A stretch of 64,000 nt of DNA, taken from Mycobacterium deserti. Its GTDB lineage: Bacteria; Actinomycetota; Actinomycetes; Mycobacteriales; Mycobacteriaceae. The DNA is taken from positions 959,640 through 1,023,639 of the forward strand of contig NZ_JAODWD010000003.1 of the NCBI RefSeq assembly GCF_025345615.1, written 5' to 3'. The position numbers and the translations under genes were made by a program. Below the pieces are notes generated by a model. It made no database searches. It had not been told where the DNA came from and saw only the letters and a list, made by a program, of their open reading frames with translations. Each line of letters begins with the position of its first letter. Within the stretch, counting starts at the first letter, position 1. Below are positions 41,750 through 59,604 of this stretch, piece after piece.

Positions 41750-44235
41750 TGCGGGTTCCGTACAGCTGGCTGCGCGACGTCGTCCAGGCCGGCGCACCAG
41801 GCTGGGACGTCTCTGCCGCCGAGCTCGAGCAGACGCTCATCCGGATCGGTCACGAGGTCGAAGAGATCATTTCGGTCGGTCCGGTCACCGGTCCGTTGAC
41901 CGTAGGCAGGGTCGTCGAGATCGAGGAACTCACCGAATTCAAGAAGCCCATCAGGGCCGTCAAGGTCGACGTCGGCGAATCTGACCCCCGCGACATCGTC
42001 TGCGGGGCAACCAACTTCGTGGTCGACGATCTGGTCGCGGTGGCGCTGCCAGGCACCGTCCTGCCGGGCGGGTTCACAATCGGCAGCCGCAAAACCTACG
42101 GGCGTGTTTCCGACGGAATGATCTGCTCGGCATCGGAGATGAACCTGGGCGTCGACCATTCCGGCATCCTGGTGCTGCCGCCGGGCACGGCCGAGCCGGG
42201 CGCCGCGGCCGTCGACGTCCTCGGCCTCGACGACGTCGTGTTCCACCTCGCAGTCACCCCGGACCGCGGTTACTGCCTGTCGATGCGCGGAATGGCGCGA
42301 GAGATCGCGAACGCCTACGACCTCGACTTCGTCGATCCGGCCGACGTGCCCGCGCTGCCCGTCGACGGCGAGGCGCTGCCGTTGACCATCCAGCCCGGCA
42401 CCGGCGTGCTCCGGTTCGGTCTGCGACCCGTCACCGGTATCGATCCGAAAGCAGTGTCGCCGTGGTGGATGCAGCGACGGCTGCTGCTGTCGGGCATCCG
42501 CGCCATCTCGCCGGCGGTCGACGTCACCAATTACGTGATGCTCGAGATCGGCCACCCGATGCACGCCCACGATCGCAGCCTGATCACCGGCGGTTTCGAG
42601 GTTCGCTTCGCCGAGGCCGGGGAGACCGTGGTCACCCTCGACGACATCGAGCGCCGCCTCGACCCCGGTGACGTCCTGATCGTCGACGACATCGCCACAG
42701 CCGCCATCGGTGGCGTGATGGGAGCGGGCACCACCGAGGTGCGCGACAGCACCACCGACGTCCTACTCGAGGCTGCAGTCTGGGACCCGGCCGCGGTGTC
42801 GCGCACTCAGCGCCGGCTTCGCCTCTACAGCGAGGCGGGCCGGCGATACGAGCGGACAGTCGACCCGGCCATCTCGGTGGCAGCGCTCGATCGTTGCGCG
42901 GCGCTGTTGGCCGAGATAACGGGTGGCACAGTCGAACCAACGTTGACCGACTGGCGCGGTGACCCGCCGCGCGAGGACTGGTCGCCGCCGCCGGTCACGA
43001 TGGCCGTGGATCTGCCTGACCGCATCGCGGGTGTCGACTACGCGAAGGGCACGACAGAGAAGCGGCTGACCCAGATCGGCGCAAACGTCGTGGTCACCGA
43101 CGGTCAAGCGACCGCCACACCGCCGAGCTGGCGGACCGACCTGCGCCAGCCCGCCGACCTGGTGGAAGAGGTGCTGCGGCTCGAGGGGCTCGAGGTCATC
43201 CCCTCGGTGTTGCCGCTCGCCCCGCCGGGACGCGGGTTGAGTCCGATCCAAAAGCGTCGTCGGGCTATCGGAAAGTCCTTGGCGCTCAACGGATATGTGG
43301 AGATCCTTCCGACGCCGTTCCTGCCTGCGGGAGTGTTCGACCGGTGGGGCCTCGAAGCGGACGACCCGCGCCGGTCGACCACAGAGGTGCTCAACCCGCT
43401 GGAGTCGGACCGTCCCGCGCTCGCCACCACGCTCTTGCCCGGGCTGCTGGAAGCTCTGACCCGCAACGTATCTCGCGGAGCGGTCGATGTAGCGCTGTTC
43501 GCGATCGCCCAGGTGGTCGAACCGACGGCGGATACCCGTGCCGTCGAACGCATCCCGACCGATCGCCGGCCCACTGACGATGAGATTGCGGTTCTCGACG
43601 CATCGCTGCCGCACCAACCCCAGCACGTCGGTGTGGTGCTGGCCGGTCTGCGTGAGCCCGCGGGGCCGTGGGGGCCCGGCAGGCCGGTGCACGCCAGCGA
43701 CGCGTTCGAGGCGGTCCGGGTGATCGGTCGGGCCGCCGGTGTCGAACTCACGCTGCGGCCGGCGCAGGTTCTGCCGTGGCATCCCGGCCGGTGCGCCGAG
43801 GTCGTGCTCGGCGATACGGTCGTCGGCCATGCCGGTCAGCTGCATCCCGCGGTGGTGGAGCGGTCCGGACTGCCCAAGGGCGCCTGCGCCGCGGAACTGG
43901 ACCTCGACGCCATTCCAATCACCGACGCGGCGCCCGCTCCCTCGGTGTCGCCGTTCCCGGCGGTCTTCCAGGACGTCAGCCTGATCGTCGAAGAAGACGT
44001 CGCCGCCCAGCGCATCGTCGATGCAGTCCGCGACGGCGCCGGCCCCCTGCTCGAGGACGTGCGGTTGTTCGACGTGTACACGGGCCCGCAGATCGGCGAG
44101 GGCCGGAAGTCGGTGACGCTCGCGCTGCGCTTCCGGGCCGAGGACCGCACGCTGACCGAGGATGAGGCGAGCGCCGCCCGCGACGCCGCCGTCGTCACGG
44201 CCGCCGAACGTGTAGGGGCCGAGCAGCGCCGCTGA
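41749..44235 (+). CDS. pheT: Phenylalanyl-tRNA synthetase beta subunit
   Basis: 828 residues. N-terminal [12 protein letters not shown] leads to the EMAP-like tRNA-binding OB fold (about 45-155), then B3/B4 editing domains ([27 protein letters not shown]), B5 domains ([19 protein letters not shown] ... [19 protein letters not shown]), the inactive synthetase-like core, and the C-terminal ferredoxin-fold anticodon-binding domain ([19 protein letters not shown] ... [19 protein letters not shown]). PheT edits mischarged Tyr-tRNA and holds the anticodon. ATG 41749 is preferred over a frame extension inside pheS. The arginine operon starts 37-52 bases further on. Confidence 0.96.
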
Positions 44236-44241
44236 CCGTAA

Positions 44242-46528
<2,287 letters not shown>

Positions 46529-46532
<4 letters not shown>

Positions 46533-47457
46533 CCCTCGCCGCGCCGAAGAAGGCGCAGATTCTGGCCGCGGCCCTGCCGTGGCTCAAACAAATGCACGGC
46601 AAGATCGTGGTGGTCAAATACGGCGGCAACGCGATGACCGACGACGTACTCAAGGCCGCGTTCGCCGCTGACATGGTGTTCCTGCGCAACTGCGGCATCC
46701 ATCCGGTCGTCGTGCACGGCGGCGGACCGCAGATCAGCGCGATGCTCAAACGGCTCGGTATCGCAGGCGATTTCAAGGGCGGCTTCCGGGTGACCACGCC
46801 CGAGGTGCTCGACGTGGTGCGGATGGTGCTGTTCGGTCAGGTCGGCCGCGAGTTGGTCAATCTGATCAATGCGCACGGACCGTATGCCGTCGGCGTCACC
46901 GGCGAGGACGCGCATCTGTTCACCGCGGTGCGTCGCAGCGTTCTGGTCGACGGGGTGGCCACCGACATCGGCCTGGTCGGCGACGTCGAGCGCGTCGACG
47001 CCGACGCGCTGCGCGATCTCATTGCGGCAGGACGCATTCCGGTCGTTTCGACCATCGCCCCCGACGTCGACGGGGTGGTGCACAACATCAACGCCGACAC
47101 CGCCGCCGCGGCGCTCGCCGAAGCCCTCGGCGCCGACAAGTTGGTGGTGCTCACCGACGTCGCCGGCCTCTACACCCGGTGGCCGGACCGCGACTCGCTG
47201 GTCAGCGAGATCGACACCGCGTCGCTGACACAGCTACTGCCGTCGCTGGATACCGGCATGGTGCCCAAGATGGAGGCATGCTTGCGTGCCGTGATGAGCG
47301 GGGTGTCGAGCGCGCATGTGATCGACGGCCGCGTCGAGCACTGCGTGCTGGTCGAACTGTTCACCGACGAAGGGACGGGCACGAAGGTGGTGCGTCCGAC
47401 AACGACGCCGGAGCGAGGTTCGAACTCCGTTGAGGCGTCGGACCGGAAGGGCGAAGC

Positions 47458-47461
<4 letters not shown>
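46529..47461 (+). CDS. argB: Acetylglutamate kinase
   Basis: 310 residues. It phosphorylates N-acetylglutamate, the second and usually arginine-inhibited step. KYGGNAM near residue 31 is the ATP-site lysine motif, [15 protein letters not shown] binds substrate, and [12 protein letters not shown] is the kinase C-lobe. The N-terminal helix ([19 protein letters not shown]) is the extra helix that in arginine-sensitive hexameric enzymes mediates feedback inhibition, so this enzyme is probably arginine-regulated. The C-terminal tail is about 15 residues longer than in M. tuberculosis. Overlaps argJ and argD by four bases each. Confidence 0.96.
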
Positions 47462-53220
<5,759 letters not shown>

Positions 53221-53244
53221 CGAACCTCAACTCCTGACTGTTCG

Positions 53245-53290
53245 TAGCACGATTGTGCTAATACACAAAGTAGCACAGTCGTGCTAACAT
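53245..53290. promoter_or_regulatory. Two TetR-type operators plus -10 box
   Basis: TAGCAC-GATT-GTGCTA (53245-53260) and TAGCAC-AGTC-GTGCTA (53271-53286) are perfect 6-base palindromes with 4-base spacers, 26 bases centre to centre. TAACAT (53285-53290) is a -10 box six bases before the TetR GTG at 53297, so the regulator is leaderless and its own promoter is covered by the second palindrome. Both divergent genes are likely repressed. Confidence 0.75.
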
Positions 53291-53296
53291 CGCCAC

Positions 53297-53893
53297 GTGC
53301 CCAAGCTGATCGACCACGACACCCGCAGGCATGAGATCGCCGAGGCGGTATGGCGGATCGTGGTGCGCGACGGGGTGTCGGCCGTGTCGATTCGCGACGT
53401 CGCCGCCGAAGCCGGCCTAGCCGTCGGATCGGTACGGCATGTCTTCGCCACCAAGGCCGAGTTGCTCGAATACTCCATGGCGCTGATCTACGAGCGGGGC
53501 GGTGAGCGGGTCCGACGCCACTTCGGCATGAAGGACCCGCGCAAGCTCGCCATGGCGGTCCTGAGCGAAATGCTCCCGCTCGACGAGCAGCGCCGCATGG
53601 AGATGGCGGTCAACATGGCGGTGGTGACGGAGAGCCCGTCCGACCTGTCACTGCGACGGGTCGCCCTCACCGCCCAGCGGGGGCTCGCCGAGGCGTGCGC
53701 CTCGGTGCTGCAGATGCTGCAGACCAACGAACTCGTCCGTGCCGAAGCCGATCTCGCGTACGAAACTCAACGACTGCACGCGCTGGTCGACGGCCTGGCA
53801 CTGCACGCGCTGACGGCGGATCCCCAGGACCTGCGGCCCACGTCGATCCTTCGCGTGGTGCGCAATCACCTGGCCGAGCTGGAGCCTGCCTAG
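53297..53893 (+). CDS. TetR-family transcriptional regulator
   Basis: 198 residues. The helix-turn-helix is VSIRDVAAEAGLAVGSVRHVF (about 28-48), followed by ATKAELLEYSMALIYERG, the typical TetR third and fourth helices. The ligand domain is helical with no recognisable binding motif. It probably represses itself and the divergent membrane-protein gene through the two palindromes between them. GTG 53297 appears to be leaderless. The stop TAG interleaves with the ABC-F stop (CTAG, 53890-53893). Confidence 0.9.
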   Translation: MPKLIDHDTRRHEIAEAVWRIVVRDGVSAVSIRDVAAEAGLAVGSVRHVFATKAELLEYSMALIYERGGERVRRHFGMKDPRKLAMAVLSEMLPLDEQRRMEMAVNMAVVTESPSDLSLRRVALTAQRGLAEACASVLQMLQTNELVRAEADLAYETQRLHALVDGLALHALTADPQDLRPTSILRVVRNHLAELEPA

Positions 53894-55635
53894 TCGTCGG
53901 CCGCGGCCAGCCAGGCCTCTTCGAGCGACTCCTTGCGGGCCGTGAGCTCGCCCAGCTCGCGGCTGAGCTCGCCGAGGCGGACGTGGTCGGCCGCCGCTTC
54001 GGCCATCGACTCGTGCAGCGCCGCGATCCGGTCGTCGAGCTTGGCGAGCTGCCCTTCGATGCGCGCCATCTCCTTGCCCGCACGCCGCTCCCGCGCCGAC
54101 GCCGTCTCACCTCGCTCGGGCTCGGTCTTGGCGGTCGAACGGGACGGTGCCGCGCGGTCGGCCAGGTACTGATCGATCCCGCCGGGCAGCAGATCGCAGC
54201 GCCCGCCGCCGGTCAGCGCGTACGTGACATCGCTAACGCGCTCGAGAAAGTAGCGGTCGTGCGTGACCACGATCAAGGTGCCGGGCCAGCCGTCCAGATA
54301 GTCCTCGATGACGGTCAGCGTGTCGATGTCGAGGTCGTTGGTAGGCTCGTCGAGCAGCAGCACATTGGGCTCGTCGAGCAGCAGGCGCAGGAACTGCAGG
54401 CGTCGCTTCTCGCCGCCGGACAGGTCGGCCACCCGCGCCGTCAGCTTGTCGCCGGTGAACCCGAAATCCTTGAGCAACGTGTCGGCGGTGAGTTCGCGCC
54501 CGCCCGCCAGTTCGGTGACGCGACGCCGGTTCTCGACCGCGTCGAGCACCCGGTCAGCGCCGCCCAGTTCGATCAACGCCTGGCTGAGGTAGCCGATCTT
54601 CAATGTCTTGCCCCGCTTGATGGTCCCTGCAGTCGGCTGCAGGGCACCGGTCAGCAGCTTCAACACCGACGTCTTGCCGGTGCCGTTGACCCCGACCAGT
54701 CCGATCCGCGCGCCGGGCCCGATGGACCAGTCGACGCCGTCGAGCACGACGTTCGGGCCGACCTCCAGCCGCACCCGATGCAGGTCGAACACGTCCTTGC
54801 CCAAGCGGGTAGTCGCGAAGCGTTGCAGCACAAGCGAATCGCGTGCGGGCGGCTCATTGGCGATCAACTCGTTGGCGGCCTGGATGCGAAACTTCGGCTT
54901 CGACGTGCGTGCGGGTGGACCTCGACGCAGCCATGCCAGCTCCTTGCGCATCAGGTTCTGCCTGCGTGCCTCGGACCCGGCCGCCAATCGGGCGCGCTCG
55001 GCGCGGGCCAGCACGTAGGCCGCGTAACCGCCGTCGTAGCCGTCGACTGCTCCGCCGTGGACCTCCCACGTCCTTGTGCACACCGCATCGAGGAACCACC
55101 GGTCGTGGCTGACCACCACCAGCGCCTTGGCCCGCCTGGCGGTCAGATGGCCGGCCAGCCAGCCGATCACCTCGACGTCGAGATGGTTCGTCGGTTCGTC
55201 GAGCACCAGCACGTCGTGGCCGGCGATGAGCACCGCGGCCAGCGCCACGCGCCGCCGCTCGCCGCCGGACAGCGCCGAGACCCCGCGGTCGAGATCGACG
55301 TCGGCCAACAGATTCGACACGACGTCGCGGGTGTCCGGTTCTGCCGCCCAGACGTGGTCAGCTCGTCCGCCGACGATCACCTCGCGCACGGTCGCCCCGG
55401 CGAAGTCGTCGCTTTGTCTGAGGTATCCGACTGACAAGCCCGAGGTGTGGGTCACCCGGCCCGAGTCCGGCTCGCGCATACCGGTCAGCACCTGCAGCAG
55501 GGTGGTTTTGCCGTCACCGTTGCGGCCGACCACGCCGATCGCGTCACCCTCGTCCACACCGAGGCTGACCGCGTCGAGCAAAGTGCGGGTTCCGTAGCCG
55601 ACCGTCGCGCGCTCGACGTTGATCAGGTTCGCCAT
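53890..55635 (-). CDS. ABC-F family ATPase (Uup-like)
   Basis: 581 residues with two ABC domains and no membrane span. Walker A motifs are GRNGDGKTT and GVNGTGKTS, signatures LSGGERRRVALA and LSGGEKRRLQFL, Walker B VLVLDEPTNHLD and VLLLDEPTNDLD. The linker between domains contains WLRRGPPARTSKPKFR, and a C-terminal coiled-coil (ARIEGQLAKLDDRIAALHES) resembles Uup. ABC-F proteins work on the ribosome, in translation control or antibiotic protection; Uup-like members also affect DNA. ATG 55635 is preferred to GTG 55641. It is divergent from the fusion gene with 83 bases between. Confidence 0.9.
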   Translation of the reverse strand: MANLINVERATVGYGTRTLLDAVSLGVDEGDAIGVVGRNGDGKTTLLQVLTGMREPDSGRVTHTSGLSVGYLRQSDDFAGATVREVIVGGRADHVWAAEPDTRDVVSNLLADVDLDRGVSALSGGERRRVALAAVLIAGHDVLVLDEPTNHLDVEVIGWLAGHLTARRAKALVVVSHDRWFLDAVCTRTWEVHGGAVDGYDGGYAAYVLARAERARLAAGSEARRQNLMRKELAWLRRGPPARTSKPKFRIQAANELIANEPPARDSLVLQRFATTRLGKDVFDLHRVRLEVGPNVVLDGVDWSIGPGARIGLVGVNGTGKTSVLKLLTGALQPTAGTIKRGKTLKIGYLSQALIELGGADRVLDAVENRRRVTELAGGRELTADTLLKDFGFTGDKLTARVADLSGGEKRRLQFLRLLLDEPNVLLLDEPTNDLDIDTLTVIEDYLDGWPGTLIVVTHDRYFLERVSDVTYALTGGGRCDLLPGGIDQYLADRAAPSRSTAKTEPERGETASARERRAGKEMARIEGQLAKLDDRIAALHESMAEAAADHVRLGELSRELGELTARKESLEEAWLAAADD

Positions 55636-55718
55636 CAGCACCCGATGGTAGGTGGGCGCTATGCCATGATGACGACGGCATTCGGCGGAGCGGACGTCGC
55701 GACAAAGGGGAGCGTGCG

Positions 55719-58691
55719 GTGGTGGACTTGTCGGCGATAACCCGGCCTGTGGGCCGGCTGATGGCCACCGCGCAGAACGGGCTCGAGGTGTTGCGCTACG
55801 GCGGCCTGGAGACCGGTGCGGTGCCGTCGCCGTTCCAGATCATCGAGAGCGTCCGGATGTACCGGCTGCGCCGCTACTTCCCGCCCGACACCCGTCCCGG
55901 CACCAAACAGCCCGGGCCGCCGGTGCTGATGGTGCACCCCATGATGATGTCGGCCGACATGTGGGACGTCACCCGCGACGAAGGCGCCGTCGGCATCCTG
56001 CACAAGGCGGGCGTCGACCCGTGGGTGATCGATTTCGGGTCGCCAGACAAAGTCGAGGGCGGCATGGATCGCAACCTCGCCGACCACGTCGTCGCGCTCA
56101 GCGAAGCGATCGACACCGTCAAAGAGGTCACCGGCCGCGACGTGCACCTGGCCGGCTACTCCCAGGGCGGCATGTTCGCCTACCAGGCCGCGGCCTACCG
56201 CCGGTCGAAAGACCTCGCCAGCATCATCGCGTTCGGGTCGCCGGTCGACACGCTCGCCGCGCTGCCGATGAACCTGCCCGCCAGCATGGCGCCCGCCGCG
56301 GCCGACTTCATGGCCGACCACGTGTTCAGCCGCATCGACATCCCAGGATGGTTGGCGCGCACCGGATTTCAAATGCTCGATCCGATCAAGACCGCGCAGT
56401 CGCGGTTGGACTTCCTGCGCCAACTGCACGACCGCGAAGCGCTGCTGCCGCGCGAGCAGCAGCGCCGGTTCCTGGCGTCCGAGGGTTGGATCGCCTGGTC
56501 CGGTCCGGCGATCGCCGAACTGCTCAAGCAGTTCATCGCCCACAACCGGATGATGAGCGGCGGCTTCTCCATTCACGGCGACCTCGTCACGTTGTCCGAC
56601 ATCGACTGCCCCGTGCTGGCGGTGGTGGGGGAGGTCGACGACATCGGCCAGCCGGCGTCGGTGCGGGGTATCAAACGCGCCGCCCCGAAGGCCGATGTGT
56701 ACGAATACCTCATTCGCACGGGTCACTTCGGACTCGTTGTCGGCTCCAAAGCTTCGTCGCAGACGTGGCCGACCGTCGCGCAGTGGGTGAAGTGGATCGA
56801 CAGCACCGGCGAGCTGCCCGAGGGCGTCGACCCGATGCCGCTGCAGCCCGAGGAGACCAGCGAAAGCGGAGTGTCGATCACCTCGCGGCTCGTCCACGGC
56901 GCCACCGCGGCGACCGAGATGGCGTTCAGTGTGGCCCGCTCGACGGCAGGCGCGGTGGTCTCCGCGAACAAGTCGGCGCGGGCACTGGCCGTGGAAACGG
57001 CCCGGACCCTCCCGCGACTGGCGCGACTGGGGCAGGTCAACGAGCACACCCGGATTTCACTGGGCCGCATCATGAGTGAGCAGGCCCGAGATGTGCCCAA
57101 CGGCGAAGCCCTGCTGTTCGATGGCCGCGTCCACACCTACGAGGCGGTCGACCGCCGCATCAACAACGTCGTGCGCGGCCTCATCGCGGTCGGGGTACGC
57201 CAGGGCGTGCACGTGGGCGTGCTGATGGAGACGCGACCCAGCGCGCTCGTCGCCATCGCCGCGCTGTCGCGGCTCGGCGCGGTCGCGGTGCTGATGCCGC
57301 CCGACGTCGACCTGGCCACTGCAGCGCGCCTCGGCGCGGTGGCCGAGATCATCGCCGACCCGACCCATCTCGACGCCGCGCGCCAACTCGACATGCGCGT
57401 ACTGGTCCTCGGCGGCGGCGAGTCGCGCGATCTCGACCAGCCCGAGGACGCCGATGTCGTCGACATGGAGAAGATCGACCCGGACGTGGTCGACCTGCCG
57501 GGCTGGTACCGGCCCAACCCGGGCCTCGCGCGCGACCTGGCGTTCATCGCGTTCAGCACGATGGGCGGCGACCTGATCGCCCGTCAGATCACCAACGCCC
57601 GGTGGGCCATCTCGGCGTTCGGCACCGCGTCTGCGGCGAACCTGAGCCGCAGCGACACCGTGTACTGCCTGACGCCGCTGCACCACCAATCCGGCCTCCT
57701 GGTCGCGCTGGGCGGCGCGGTGGTCGGCGGCTCCCGCATCGCGCTGTCGCGGGGACTGCGGCCCGACCGATTCGTCCAGGAGATCCGCCAGTACGGCGTC
57801 ACCGTGGTCACCTACACGTGGGCGATGCTGCGCGACGTGATCAATGATCCCTCGTTCTCACTGGTCGGCAGCCACCCGGTGCGGCTGTTCATCGGATCCG
57901 GCATGCCAACCGGGCTGTGGAAGCGCGTCGTCGAGGTGTTCGCCCCCGCGCACGTCGTCGAGTTCTTCGCGACCACCGATGGCCAGGCGGTGCTGGCCAA
58001 CGTGTCCGGGGCGAAGATCGGCAGCAAGGGCCGTCCATTGCCCGGAGGCAGAGAGCTCGCCCTCGGGGCCTACGACCCGGAGGAAGACCTCATCCTCGAG
58101 GACGACCGCGGGTTCGTGCGCAGGGCCGAACCCAACGAGATCGGGGTCCTGCTGGCCCGTCCACGCGGACCGGTCGACCCGACCGCGTGGGTCAAGCGCG
58201 GCGTGTTCGCCCCCGCCGACACCTGGGTGTCCACGGAGTACTTGTTCCGGCGCGACGAGGACGGCGACTACTGGTCGGTCGACAACCGCGGACTGGTCGT
58301 GCACACGTCACGCGGTCCGGTTTACGCGGCGACGGTCAACGATGCGGTCGGGCAACTCGGTGCGGTCGACCTGTCGGTGACGTACGGCGTCGACGTCAAC
58401 GGCAGGCAACTCGCCGTCACGGCGCTGGCACTGTGTCCCGGTGGCAGCGTCCCCTCGGCCGATCTGTCGGAGGCGTTGACCGACCTGCCGCTGGGCTGTC
58501 CGCCCGACATCGTGCACGTGGTGCCGGAAATGACGCTCAGCGCGTCGTACCGGCCGCAGATCGCTCCCCTGCGCGACGCGGGCATTCCCAAGCCGTCGCG
58601 TAACGCCTGGTATCTCGACCCCGATACGAATCGGTACAAGCGGTTGACCGTCGCGGTCCGGACCGAGATCGCTGGTGGGCAGTCGCGATGA
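55719..58691 (+). CDS. Alpha/beta-hydrolase fused to acyl-CoA synthetase-like domain (Rv1683-like)
   Basis: 990 residues. Residues 1-370 are a PhaC-like alpha/beta hydrolase with nucleophile Ser148 in LAGYSQGGMF and the histidine in RTGHFGLVVG. Residues about 440-985 are an AMP-binding fold: DRRINNVVRGLIAVG, VYCLTPLHHQSGLLVALGG, EYLFRRDEDGDYWSVDN. The adenylation P-loop is degenerate: FSTMGGDLIARQ stands where YTSGTTGxPKG is expected, and the A10 lysine motif reads NRYKRL. It matches Rv1683 in layout and length and probably handles fatty acids or stored lipids in two steps; activity of the second domain is uncertain. GTG 55719 follows AAAGGGGA. Confidence 0.88.
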   Translation: MVDLSAITRPVGRLMATAQNGLEVLRYGGLETGAVPSPFQIIESVRMYRLRRYFPPDTRPGTKQPGPPVLMVHPMMMSADMWDVTRDEGAVGILHKAGVDPWVIDFGSPDKVEGGMDRNLADHVVALSEAIDTVKEVTGRDVHLAGYSQGGMFAYQAAAYRRSKDLASIIAFGSPVDTLAALPMNLPASMAPAAADFMADHVFSRIDIPGWLARTGFQMLDPIKTAQSRLDFLRQLHDREALLPREQQRRFLASEGWIAWSGPAIAELLKQFIAHNRMMSGGFSIHGDLVTLSDIDCPVLAVVGEVDDIGQPASVRGIKRAAPKADVYEYLIRTGHFGLVVGSKASSQTWPTVAQWVKWIDSTGELPEGVDPMPLQPEETSESGVSITSRLVHGATAATEMAFSVARSTAGAVVSANKSARALAVETARTLPRLARLGQVNEHTRISLGRIMSEQARDVPNGEALLFDGRVHTYEAVDRRINNVVRGLIAVGVRQGVHVGVLMETRPSALVAIAALSRLGAVAVLMPPDVDLATAARLGAVAEIIADPTHLDAARQLDMRVLVLGGGESRDLDQPEDADVVDMEKIDPDVVDLPGWYRPNPGLARDLAFIAFSTMGGDLIARQITNARWAISAFGTASAANLSRSDTVYCLTPLHHQSGLLVALGGAVVGGSRIALSRGLRPDRFVQEIRQYGVTVVTYTWAMLRDVINDPSFSLVGSHPVRLFIGSGMPTGLWKRVVEVFAPAHVVEFFATTDGQAVLANVSGAKIGSKGRPLPGGRELALGAYDPEEDLILEDDRGFVRRAEPNEIGVLLARPRGPVDPTAWVKRGVFAPADTWVSTEYLFRRDEDGDYWSVDNRGLVVHTSRGPVYAATVNDAVGQLGAVDLSVTYGVDVNGRQLAVTALALCPGGSVPSADLSEALTDLPLGCPPDIVHVVPEMTLSASYRPQIAPLRDAGIPKPSRNAWYLDPDTNRYKRLTVAVRTEIAGGQSR

Positions 58692-58792
58692 GCGCGCCGT
58701 GCGATGCGTTCACTGTTAGGCTCCCCGTCGGCGGCAGGTCGTCGCCGGGTCGGGCAGTCAGGGTCTACTGAAGCCACCGTGCTGGAGGATTG

Positions 58793-59383
58793 ATGACATT
58801 GCAGACCGATAGCGGTCGCCTCGCGTGGCGCCGCTTGCTCATCGGCGGTCTGGCCAGTGGCGCTGTGGTCGCCGGTCTGTGGTCCGGCGCCGCCGCACCG
58901 GTGGTTTACGCCCAGCCCGACGGTTCGACCGCCGAGACCGAGGCGCCCACCGCCGAGGCCGATGCGCAGAAGCGACCCTGCACGGGCGATGACTGCAAGA
59001 ACGCCGAAGAGTCCGCGCCGAAGGTGAATGCCGATCAGGTGCTCAACGCGATCTACAGCGAATACTCCGTCGGCGACGGCGGCGGCCAAGTCTCCAAGCT
59101 GATCGACGACGCGATGAAGTTGCGTGCGCAGGGGTTCCGCCCCTCCAACACGAACGCGGTCGCTCTCAAGGACGCTCTGGAATACCGACCCAATCAAACT
59201 CCGCTCGTGGAGGCACTCAAGGCGACCATCGCCTACCAGCGCAAGCTGCAGGCGCAGGCCGCGATGTCCACCGCGGAGGGCCCCGTTGCCGGCGCAGTGC
59301 CGAAATACACTCCGCCGACCGGCGACATCAGCGTGCCCGTGGCACCCGGCGGCGATGCCGGCATCACGATTCCCATCGGGTAG
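58793..59383 (+). CDS. Conserved secreted protein, unknown function
   Basis: 196 residues from ATG 58793, with Shine-Dalgarno GGAGG five bases upstream. A twin-arginine-like region (GRLAWRRLLIGGLASGAVVA) is followed by AAPVVYAQPDG, a likely signal cleavage near residue 41. The mature part has a linker rich in Thr/Glu/Ala, a CTGDDC cysteine pair, a helical region (VNADQVLNAIYSEY ... KLIDDAMKLRAQGFRPS), and a Pro/Gly-rich tail. No characterised relative known to me. It lies between the fusion gene and the Trm112-like gene, possibly cotranscribed with the latter. Confidence 0.75.
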   Translation: MTLQTDSGRLAWRRLLIGGLASGAVVAGLWSGAAAPVVYAQPDGSTAETEAPTAEADAQKRPCTGDDCKNAEESAPKVNADQVLNAIYSEYSVGDGGGQVSKLIDDAMKLRAQGFRPSNTNAVALKDALEYRPNQTPLVEALKATIAYQRKLQAQAAMSTAEGPVAGAVPKYTPPTGDISVPVAPGGDAGITIPIG

Positions 59384-59388
59384 ATGCT

Positions 59389-59604
59389 GTGACGGTTGAC
59401 GAGCGACTTCTGAGCATCCTGGTGTGCCCGCAGGACCGCGGGCCGTTACTGCTCGCCGACGACTACCTGTACAACCCCCGCCTGCGACGCGCGTACCGCA
59501 TCGAGGACGGCATACCGGTCCTGTTGGTCGACGAGGCCGTGGCCATCACCGACGACGCCGAGCATCAACGGCTGCTCGAGCAGGGGTCAGGCGAGCCCGG
59601 GTAG
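59389..59604 (+). CDS. Trm112 family small protein (Rv1684-like)
   Basis: 71 residues. LLSILVCPQDRGPLLL and LYNPRLRRAYRIEDGIPVLLVDEA match the Trm112/YcaR (UPF0434) zinc-ribbon-like fold, although only one cysteine (VCPQ) remains of the zinc set. Eukaryotic Trm112 activates methyltransferases; the bacterial role is unclear. GTG 59389 lies 5 bases after the secreted-protein stop, so the two are probably one operon. Its end overlaps the convergent TetR gene by 18 bases. Confidence 0.85.
   Translation: MTVDERLLSILVCPQDRGPLLLADDYLYNPRLRRAYRIEDGIPVLLVDEAVAITDDAEHQRLLEQGSGEPG

Noticed and set aside
55659..57047. 462-codon frame antisense to the hydrolase/synthetase fusion
   Set aside because: Gly/Arg/His-rich shadow with no family signal; the plus-strand frame is clearly coding.
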